NCBI GenBank assembly: GCA_023301395.1
Contig: JALZUY010000049.1
Location: 1 to 31,537 of the forward strand
Length of the DNA stretch: 31,537 nt
DNA from: Nonlabens sp.
GTDB taxonomy: Bacteria; Bacteroidota; Bacteroidia; Flavobacteriales; Flavobacteriaceae
Reading direction: 5' to 3'
Position numbers and translations under genes: made by a program. The notes under the pieces were generated by a model that made no database searches, had not been told where the DNA came from, and saw only the letters and a list, made by a program, of their open reading frames with translations. Positions 15,752 through 22,418 of the stretch are shown here, piece by piece (position 1 is the stretch's first letter; each line of letters starts with the position of its first letter).

Positions 15752-17274
15752 AATTGATCAATAAAAACATACTGCGTGGTGGACTGGTCCTATTCTATAT
15801 TTTAATCATAGGACTCATCACATTAGGGATAAGTAGTTTATACAGCTACCTCAATACTGGAGCAGATCGTAGTACGATGCTTCACACAGAACAAATTCAA
15901 GAGCGTTATTACATTCCTACCATAGAATGGGATACGACTGCAGTAGAAGGCAGGCAACTCGATGCTAATACCTTAAAATCTATTGAAGAAGATTATTTAA
16001 ATGCCTGGTATGTAAGATCTAGAGCTTTAAACAACAACACATTAACGGGCATAGAAGACTATTATACTGCGAGTGCAACTAATAAACTCACTGCTCTCAT
16101 TAGCTATAATCTCAATAATCAAATAACCATAGCCTCCACTTCTCTTGATCATCATCCTAGAGTAGAATTCTTTAGTGAAGATGGACAGATGATTGTGCTT
16201 ACTGATATTAATGTACTAGAGCATCAACAGACTTATAAGAAAGAAGTTTTTATAGATAAGTCATCTTATTACAGTACATATAAAGTCATTTTATTACTAG
16301 AAGACGGATACTGGCGCATAAGACAAATGGTAAAACAATTTACTGTTGCTGACTTAAAAGAGCAGGAAGCTATTTCCTTATATTATGATATTAAAGGAAT
16401 CAATTATTATCCTAAATCGTCTCCATGGGATACTTTTGGGCTAGATTTTCAAAAAGATACCATTGCAGCAGATTTTAAAATCATTAAAGACGCTGGTCTC
16501 AATAGTGTAAGAGTATTTGTGGGCTATGAAGACTTCGGTAAAGAACATATAATTGAAGAAAAACTTGAAAAATTAAATATCCTACTCGATCAAGCCGATG
16601 CTGAAAACCTAAAAGTGCTCTTAACACTTTTTGATTTTTATGGAAACTATGCGATAAGTGACTGGACTATGACACAACAGCACTTAACAAGCATAGTAGA
16701 GGCTGTAAAGAATCACAATGCTATACTAGGTTATGATTTAAAAAATGAACCAGATTTAGATTATGAATCTCGTGGGAAAGAAGTAGTAGAGTCCTGGATA
16801 GAACATATGACTTATCACATTAAAACTTTAGATAATTCTCATCCCATAACTGTGGGGTGGTCTAATACGTCTAGTGCGGTTGCTCTATCAGATCAATTAG
16901 ATTTTGTCTCATTTCATTATTATGAATCTTTAGATGAACTTGAGTCGTCCTTAAAAGACTTAAAGAAAGAGTTGGATGGTAAAGAGGTAGTTGTGACTGA
17001 GTACGGTATAAGTTCTTATTCTGGTATATGGACCCTAATGGGTTCTAGTGAAAAAGAACAAGAAAATTATCATAAAGAAGCCCAAGAACTTTTAACTAAA
17101 AGTGATTTACCTTTTATGTCTTGGACTCTTTATGACTTTGAATCAGTGCCGGAGGATGTTACGGGAACATATCCCTGGCGTAGGAATCCACAAAAAAATT
17201 ATGGCTTTCTAGATTCTAGGGGAAAGAAAAAACCTTCCTTTAAATATATTTCTAAGCCGCACGAGAGTGAGTAG
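15748..17274 (+). CDS. Membrane-anchored GH5-like glycoside hydrolase with NTF2-like domain
   Basis: 508 residues read from a GTG start that overlaps the preceding stop as GTGA. A signal anchor (about residues 11-33) is followed by an NTF2-like domain (about 75-200; EDYLNAWYVRSRALNNNTL) and a TIM-barrel hydrolase domain of the clan-A/cellulase type (about 213-500). The acid/base Glu is E334 in YDLKNEPDL and the nucleophile is E418 in VVVTEYGISS, with SFHYY (H390) between them. The full catalytic pair suggests an active endo-glycanase in the periplasm that could trim or release the glycan made by neighbouring genes, as BcsZ or PelA-type hydrolases do in other systems (inference). The last 23 nt overlap, tail to tail, with the GT4 gene on the other strand. 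Confidence 0.85.
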   Translation: MKLINKNILRGGLVLFYILIIGLITLGISSLYSYLNTGADRSTMLHTEQIQERYYIPTIEWDTTAVEGRQLDANTLKSIEEDYLNAWYVRSRALNNNTLTGIEDYYTASATNKLTALISYNLNNQITIASTSLDHHPRVEFFSEDGQMIVLTDINVLEHQQTYKKEVFIDKSSYYSTYKVILLLEDGYWRIRQMVKQFTVADLKEQEAISLYYDIKGINYYPKSSPWDTFGLDFQKDTIAADFKIIKDAGLNSVRVFVGYEDFGKEHIIEEKLEKLNILLDQADAENLKVLLTLFDFYGNYAISDWTMTQQHLTSIVEAVKNHNAILGYDLKNEPDLDYESRGKEVVESWIEHMTYHIKTLDNSHPITVGWSNTSSAVALSDQLDFVSFHYYESLDELESSLKDLKKELDGKEVVVTEYGISSYSGIWTLMGSSEKEQENYHKEAQELLTKSDLPFMSWTLYDFESVPEDVTGTYPWRRNPQKNYGFLDSRGKKKPSFKYISKPHESE

Positions 17275-18463
17275 CAGGCTTAATAGCTACTGGATTAATA
17301 TTACTAAAGGCTGTTAAATACATTCTAGCAATTCTACTCATAGGATGCGATGTTGCGGCCATAAAATTTGCCTTGGCAATAGAAATTCTATGTGATTGAT
17401 CTGTAAGGATATTTTCAATAGACGCTGCAAGGCTTTCTACACTAGTAGGTTCAAAAAACTCTCCACGATAACCTTCATCTTGAGTTAGTAGTGCAAGGTC
17501 TCCTAAGTCAGGCATTACCACGGCCTTACCATAGCTCCCAGCCTGATGTAAAACGCCTGAGCTTCCTGTAGTTGATGTGTATGGAAATACCACTACAGCA
17601 CTTTCATTAAAAATGACTGGCACATCACTTTCTTCTACATAACCAGTAAATCTTAATTGTTTTACTGCTGCATATTGTTTTTGTACTTGCTCTAAGTATC
17701 CTGGTACATTAGGATTATCTGTTCCTGCAATTACTATTTCAATATCTAAGTCTGTTCTTTTTCTAATCATCTCTGCAGCTTCAATCATAGATTCTACTTT
17801 TTTATAAGTCCCAAATTTCCCAAAGGTCATCACCTGTAACGGTCCTGAAGCTAGTTTATAAGAAGGTTCTCTAGTGGCTGTTTCAAAAGTTCCGTGAGGA
17901 ATCAAGATTACGTTTTTGGCCATATATTTCTTTTCTAATATCTGAACATACTTATTCATTGTTACAGCAACAGTATCTGCTTGAAGAATGAGTTTTGTAA
18001 GTGTGGTGCCTATAAAGCCATAGATGGATTTAAGTATTTTATTATTTGTAAAACCAGCACTACCTAGATCTACTTCTTCTAGAATATTGTGGAGTAAAAC
18101 AATGGTTGGTATTTTTTTAATCTTACATATTAATGGGAGCATTAAACCTAAGGCTGCAGCTATTTTTTTATCTCCAAATTTCATAAACTGAAGATTGAAC
18201 AACACGTTATCTGGTTGGGTTTCATTAATCGCTACAGTCACACTTTTAATATTCCAGTAGCTATTAAATGACCAGCATTCTTTTACTGTAATCTTACAAC
18301 CATCAGATTCAAAGTTGATGTCTTTTGCATCGCTAGTCCTATCTGTAAGCAAGATAATCTCTGTTACATCAGCTTTTAATCTGAAGCTTTTCACTAGGTG
18401 ATAAGCATATTCATTTAAAGTTACTTTACTAGGTGGATATGCTGTTACGATTGCTAATTTCAT
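17252..18463 (-). CDS. GT4 family glycosyltransferase
   Basis: GT-B fold glycosyltransferase of 403 residues, cytoplasmic and probably membrane-associated. The N-terminal half begins MKLAIVTAYPPSKVTLNEY. The C-terminal nucleotide-sugar domain has VMTFGKFGTYKKVESMIEAA, IVIAGTDNP, LRFTGYVEESDVPVIF and VVFPYTSTTGSSGVLHQAGSYGKAVV. In that last segment the usual Glu-rich ExxxxxxE loop of GT4 enzymes is replaced by a Ser/Gly-rich version. It lies beside a flippase gene and a TPR-barrel export protein, which recalls the PelF (GT4), PelG, PelB set, though sequence identity with Pel cannot be judged here. It is transcribed from promoter B, which carries the shared operator. The 3' end overlaps the opposing hydrolase gene by 23 nt. 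Confidence 0.88.
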   Translation of the reverse strand: MKLAIVTAYPPSKVTLNEYAYHLVKSFRLKADVTEIILLTDRTSDAKDINFESDGCKITVKECWSFNSYWNIKSVTVAINETQPDNVLFNLQFMKFGDKKIAAALGLMLPLICKIKKIPTIVLLHNILEEVDLGSAGFTNNKILKSIYGFIGTTLTKLILQADTVAVTMNKYVQILEKKYMAKNVILIPHGTFETATREPSYKLASGPLQVMTFGKFGTYKKVESMIEAAEMIRKRTDLDIEIVIAGTDNPNVPGYLEQVQKQYAAVKQLRFTGYVEESDVPVIFNESAVVVFPYTSTTGSSGVLHQAGSYGKAVVMPDLGDLALLTQDEGYRGEFFEPTSVESLAASIENILTDQSHRISIAKANFMAATSHPMSRIARMYLTAFSNINPVAIKPATHSRAA

Positions 18464-18486
18464 GATCTTTGTTTTTAATTACAGTA

Positions 18487-18576
18487 CAAATTTGGTCTAT
18501 TAATGAATTGTATTTCAGAAATTAAGATTGACCGCGATTTACTGTAGATGAATGGTAAATTGCTGTAGATAAATGG
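18487..18576 (-). promoter_or_regulatory. Promoter B with tandem 21-bp-spaced operator (GT4 gene)
   Basis: The -7-like box on the minus strand is CAAATTTG (18487-18494; one mismatch to TAnnTTTG), about 24 nt from the GT4 start. Half-sites on the plus strand are GTAGATGAATGG (18544-18555) and GTAGATAAATGG (18565-18576), again 21 bp apart, with 49 bases between the -7 box and the nearer site. No -33 TTG. The operator sits within 2 nt of the flippase stop codon, so it clearly serves the downstream GT4 gene. These are the two clearest copies of the repeat. Confidence 0.65.
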
Positions 18577-18578
18577 TT

Positions 18579-19817
18579 TTAAGCTTTTCTATTGAAAATG
18601 AAATATGCTACTTGCATGATCATTAATAGAGTCATCGCTAGGATTTGTACAAGAACTACTTGTTCTACACTATCATGATAGAATATTATTAATAAGACTT
18701 GCGCCATTCCCATAATACCAGAGATAATTACGGGCTTATATTTCCCGAGAGATAGAAAGTAGTATGAGAAAATATTTGCTATTGCAAAAAGGGAAGTCGC
18801 TATAGCATACTTCCATAAAAGTGGTGCAATCTCTAGATATGCATTACCAAATAGTAGCTGAACCACTAGCTCAGGAAACAGTGCTGCGCCTATTATTATA
18901 AATGTACATAGAGCTGTGATATAGCCCACATATTTAAAAAGCAACTGCTTCGTTTCTTTTCCTTCTTTTTGTAATTCAATCACCTTAGGTAAGAGAAGCA
19001 TCACAAACATCCACGCCATAAAGTAGACCACTCTACCGATAAGAGCTAGTGATGCATATAAACCAGCTTCAATATCTTCAAAGTAATGTTTAACTAGTAG
19101 AATATCACTGTTATTAATAATGATTTGAGTTAATTCATAGAAAAAAGTAATTAGAAAGAAACGCTTAATTTGTTTAGATAAATTTGAGCCTATATGCACT
19201 GTATTCATTCGTAGAATAGAAGACAATTTAAACGGTATTAATCCTAGGATTAAGGACACTAAAATCCCTATAGCCACTATGATAATAGGATCTATTTCTA
19301 AAATAAATAGTAAGAGAATGGTTAAACCTAGACGCACTATCATTTCTGATTGATAGGTTATAGCTAGTGATTTAAAGTCGTTTTTTCCTTGAAGAAAACC
19401 GCGATTAACGCTTAACAGAAAATAAAAAGGAACTGCTGCTCCAAAGATGATAAACATCATCTGACTCGTAGTATTGAATAGCTCTTGTAATAGACCTGAG
19501 CATAATATAACCGCAAGACCAGCAAGAACACCTACGGTTAATGAAGATTTCAACATACGTTTTATAAAAGATGGTAGTTGAACATCTTCTAGTAACACGG
19601 CATACTTTGCTGTGACTAATTGAAAGGTCATGGCTAGAAAAGATAGTACTAGAAGAAAAGTGATAAGAATAGCCGCGTCTGCAAATTGTGCTGGCCCTAA
19701 AAATCTACCTAGTAATAAATTATATAAATAATTACCACCATTAACCACTAGAACGCTGAGCATAAAAAACTGTTCTGGTGAGATTTTTTTATATCTTATG
19801 GAGGTAGTTAATTGCAT
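18579..19817 (-). CDS. Polysaccharide flippase (MOP/Wzx or PelG-like)
   Basis: Polytopic inner-membrane protein of 412 residues with about twelve hydrophobic segments spread along its length. It begins with a short basic cytoplasmic lead and the NGGNYLYNLLLGRFLGPAQFAD pattern typical of O-antigen/teichoic-acid flippases of the MOP superfamily (the -GRFLGP- turn after the first helix). These carriers move lipid-linked oligosaccharides, or in the Pel system assist polymer export, across the inner membrane. It follows the STAS gene by 24 nt, so the two should be one transcript from promoter C. The neighbouring GT4 and TPR-barrel genes support a role in glycan export. The substrate is unknown. 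Confidence 0.88.
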   Translation of the reverse strand: MQLTTSIRYKKISPEQFFMLSVLVVNGGNYLYNLLLGRFLGPAQFADAAILITFLLVLSFLAMTFQLVTAKYAVLLEDVQLPSFIKRMLKSSLTVGVLAGLAVILCSGLLQELFNTTSQMMFIIFGAAVPFYFLLSVNRGFLQGKNDFKSLAITYQSEMIVRLGLTILLLFILEIDPIIIVAIGILVSLILGLIPFKLSSILRMNTVHIGSNLSKQIKRFFLITFFYELTQIIINNSDILLVKHYFEDIEAGLYASLALIGRVVYFMAWMFVMLLLPKVIELQKEGKETKQLLFKYVGYITALCTFIIIGAALFPELVVQLLFGNAYLEIAPLLWKYAIATSLFAIANIFSYYFLSLGKYKPVIISGIMGMAQVLLIIFYHDSVEQVVLVQILAMTLLMIMQVAYFIFNRKA

Positions 19818-19841
19818 GACTAATTTTTAAATTTTAATAAA

Positions 19842-20120
19842 TTAGGCTACTGCTCTAAATCTATACTCATCATAGATATCCTTAAAACCATTACCTATGA
19901 TGTGCACCTTTTTATCTTCTCTTAAAGCAAAAGACATTATAGTCATAAATGCTGCTACTCCATTCTCATCGATTGATCTTAAACCGTCAATATTTAAATC
20001 AATTTCAAACTCATAACTCAACATTAAATTGATATGATTAATTAGGCAACTAGATGTGTCTGAATTTAATATTCCTGATAACTGATAAACTCCTTTAACT
20101 TTTTTAATTTTAAGTGACAT
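19842..20120 (-). CDS. Small STAS-domain protein (anti-anti-sigma-like) lacking the phospho-serine
   Basis: A 92-residue protein of STAS type: beta-strand start (KIKKVKGVYQLSGIL), a central strand (EIDLNIDGLRSID) followed by a helix (GVAAFMTIMSFAL), then a last strand (KVHIIGNGF). In SpoIIAA-like proteins the loop reads D-S-S-G and the second Ser is phosphorylated by a partner kinase. Here it is D51-E52-N53-G54, so that serine is absent. No anti-sigma kinase, phosphatase or sigma gene lies in the window. Being first in an operon with the flippase suggests a structural or regulatory partner in glycan export rather than classic sigma control (inference). Transcribed from promoter C. Confidence 0.75.
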   Translation of the reverse strand: MSLKIKKVKGVYQLSGILNSDTSSCLINHINLMLSYEFEIDLNIDGLRSIDENGVAAFMTIMSFALREDKKVHIIGNGFKDIYDEYRFRAVA

Positions 20121-20160
20121 GATTTTATATTTAAATTGTTGTTTGTTTTTAATTACATTG

Positions 20161-20251
20161 CAAATATGGCCACTAACCTTAGGTCATTTTACCGTATTTC
20201 GTTGAGCGGCGTTTAAGTGTAGACGAATGAATAATATCCTATGTTAATAGC
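20161..20251 (-). promoter_or_regulatory. Promoter C with operator (STAS-flippase operon)
   Basis: The minus-strand -7-like box is CATATTTG (plus 20161-20168; one mismatch). The clear half-site is GTAGACGAATGA (20219-20230), 50 bases from the box. At the same 21-bp step further out (20240-20248) is TATGTTAAT, which fits the general LytTR pattern [TA][AC][CA]GTTN[AG][TG] at eight of nine positions and includes the start codon of the divergent TPR gene. A weaker third match TTCGTTGAGCGG lies at 20198-20209, one step closer to the promoter. Confidence 0.5.
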
Positions 20252-22346
20252 TTTCCAACCTTACCTTAAAAAAGTGTGCAAAAAGGCATTTATGGCTACC
20301 ATCTTACTATTTTTAGGATACTCGAGCTGTGCACAGAATATGAATCCAGGATTTCAAATGCTTGAAAAAGGAAGTTTTAAAGAGGCTAAAATCTTTTTTG
20401 AAGACATTCTAAAGGAATATCCAGAGAACAAAACAGCGCAACTATGTCTAGGTAGAGCCACAGGATTAAGTGGGAATCCCGATGAAGCGACAGCTATATT
20501 TCAAAGTCTTTTAAAGACATATCCTCAGGATTTTGAGATCAAACTCAACTATGCCGAATCACTTCTATGGAACAATAATTTTAATGATGCAAAAATCTAC
20601 TACCAAGGATTACTAAAAGAAAATGATGAAAGTTTCCCAGCTGTTCTAGGATATGCAAACACCTTATCTAATCTTAAAGAATATCCACAAGCACAAGAGT
20701 TTATTAATAAGGCATTGGTTATTAAACCAGGTAACCCTAATGCATTAACGTCTAAAAAATACATCCATCTAGGCTACTCAAATCAACTAGTACAAGCACA
20801 ATCTTTTGCTCCAGCTATACAGCTCTTAAAAGACAATATTAATTTTCTAGAGTATGATACAGAGACATTGCAAGTACTTGCAAACACGTACATCATAGCT
20901 ACTCAAATAGACAGCGCACTTATCACCTATAAAAGAATCAATAAAACCCAAACAGATAGTATCATCTCTTTAAATGGAGTATCACTCATACAGCATTTAA
21001 AAGGTAAAGAAAAGCCTGCTTTAAACAGTTCTAATAAAGCTGTTGAACTTCTTAATAGTAACATCGCTCAAAACATCAACCAGCAGACTATAGAGAGAAA
21101 CATACAAGCTCTTATATGGAATGGGAAATATAGAGACGCATCTTCTCTAATTGATTCTCAAATAGAACAGCACGATACAAAAAACTGGTTACTCGCCTTA
21201 AGAGCTACATTAAACATTTATAAAAATAATTTTAAAAAGAGTGTGGAAGATTATGATCAAATTTTGGTTACGGACAGCACTTCTTTTGACGGTAACTTAG
21301 GAAAGTCAAACGCTCAAAAAGCGATGGGTAATTATACCGCAGCTTATGAATCTGCAGGTGAAGCACTAGAGATTTATAAAGATCAGAAAGACATACTCCA
21401 GTTTATTAAAAATCTAGATCAACAGTTTACACCAGTAGCTATTGTAAAACCTAGTTATAGTTATGATAATGGAGATAATGAGGCCTATAATCTAGATGTT
21501 AACCTCTCAGTTCCATTAAGTACTCAACTGGCTGTGATAGGTAATTATAATTATAGGGACACTTTTAATGATGTGCTATCTTCACAGGCGACTACTCAAC
21601 TTTTTCGACTAGGTGCTACTTACGAGTTCTTCCCTAATATAAAGTTTAAAGGAATCGCTGGAATAAACAGCATTGCGGCAGATAATACTAGCTATGAAGA
21701 ATTCTCAACTGACTTGTCCTTACAGATCAAGTCTATAAAGTTGCAATCCATAGAGCTAGGATATAAAAGAAATGTAGAGAGTTTTAATACCGCATTACTA
21801 GAACGCCAGCTTGTACAGAACAATTATTACGTTAACTATAATCTTAATACTAATTTCAATCTAGGATGGTTTGCACAGTACTTTTATACGGTTCAAAATG
21901 ACGGGAATTCTAGAAACTTACTATTTACATCACTGTATTATAATCTCTTGAAAAAACCGTCGCTCAAGGCTGGAGTAAATTTTCAGTCCATCGCTTTTAA
22001 GGATCAAGTGCCTACTATATACTTTAGTCCTAGTAGATTTAACGCTGTGGAGATTTTCTTTAATCTCGATAGAAGTCTAGAAAGTATAAAAAAAGGACAA
22101 TGGTATTATGACCTTAGTGCCGCAACTGGTTATCAATTCATAGAAGAGAACAGCCGTCAATCTACTTATAGATTGCAAGGAAATTTAGGGTATAAATTCT
22201 CAGATCGCACTGCCCTAGATGTGTACGGACAGCAAAGTAATATTGCCTCTACGACCGCTGCAGGATTTACTTTTACTGAGTTTGGCTTTAAATTGAAGTG
22301 GTTAATGACTAGCAAACCGTTATTTAAAACTACTAGAATGGAGTAG
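20241..22346 (+). CDS. TPR-rich outer-membrane beta-barrel protein (YaiO/PelB/PgaA-like glycan exporter)
   Basis: Predicted outer-membrane protein of 701 residues. The signal peptide ends around GYSSCAQ; the start at 20241 keeps the basic n-region KKVCKK. Residues ~35-380 are tandem tetratricopeptide repeats (for example EILKEYPENKTAQLCLGRA-like helices, each ~34 residues). Residues ~415-701 are alternating amphipathic strands with many Tyr, Asn and Ser, as in YaiO-type barrels, ending at an aromatic-rich segment. TPR plus barrel is the architecture of BcsC, PgaA and PelB, which carry polysaccharide across the periplasm and outer membrane, so export of the glycan made by the neighbours is the likely role (inference). 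It is divergent from the STAS-flippase operon; promoter C lies between them. Confidence 0.85.
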   Translation: MLIAFQPYLKKVCKKAFMATILLFLGYSSCAQNMNPGFQMLEKGSFKEAKIFFEDILKEYPENKTAQLCLGRATGLSGNPDEATAIFQSLLKTYPQDFEIKLNYAESLLWNNNFNDAKIYYQGLLKENDESFPAVLGYANTLSNLKEYPQAQEFINKALVIKPGNPNALTSKKYIHLGYSNQLVQAQSFAPAIQLLKDNINFLEYDTETLQVLANTYIIATQIDSALITYKRINKTQTDSIISLNGVSLIQHLKGKEKPALNSSNKAVELLNSNIAQNINQQTIERNIQALIWNGKYRDASSLIDSQIEQHDTKNWLLALRATLNIYKNNFKKSVEDYDQILVTDSTSFDGNLGKSNAQKAMGNYTAAYESAGEALEIYKDQKDILQFIKNLDQQFTPVAIVKPSYSYDNGDNEAYNLDVNLSVPLSTQLAVIGNYNYRDTFNDVLSSQATTQLFRLGATYEFFPNIKFKGIAGINSIAADNTSYEEFSTDLSLQIKSIKLQSIELGYKRNVESFNTALLERQLVQNNYYVNYNLNTNFNLGWFAQYFYTVQNDGNSRNLLFTSLYYNLLKKPSLKAGVNFQSIAFKDQVPTIYFSPSRFNAVEIFFNLDRSLESIKKGQWYYDLSAATGYQFIEENSRQSTYRLQGNLGYKFSDRTALDVYGQQSNIASTTAAGFTFTEFGFKLKWLMTSKPLFKTTRME

Positions 22347-22354
22347 AAAAAAGA

Positions 22355-22396
22355 AGGCTGTTAATTATGCTTTCGCGAAAGCGTAATTAACAGCCT
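22355..22396 (-). terminator. 21-bp hairpin terminator built around the genome palindrome
   Basis: Between two convergent genes, 42 bases form a 21-bp inverted repeat centred between 22375 and 22376, with a single non-Watson-Crick position (22368/22383). The core is the CTTTCGCGAAAG palindrome and the arms are AGGCTGTTAATTA and its complement. On the minus strand it is followed by a T-rich tract (A-run at 22347-22352 on the plus strand), so it best ends the T9SS-protein transcript. On the plus strand there is no T-tract. Confidence 0.7.
22368..22383. repeat. Genome palindrome copy 6 (one mismatch)
   Basis: TGCTTTCGCGAAAGCG forming the core of the convergent-gene hairpin at 22355-22396. Confidence 0.9.
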
Positions 22397-22418
22397 AACC
22401 TAATCTCAAAGAAGTAAT

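Noticed and set aside
18544..18576. Spaced direct repeats considered as a CRISPR fragment
   Set aside because: Units are only 12 bp with 9-bp gaps, two per site, always at a fixed distance from a promoter, with no cas genes. Operator half-sites explain them better.
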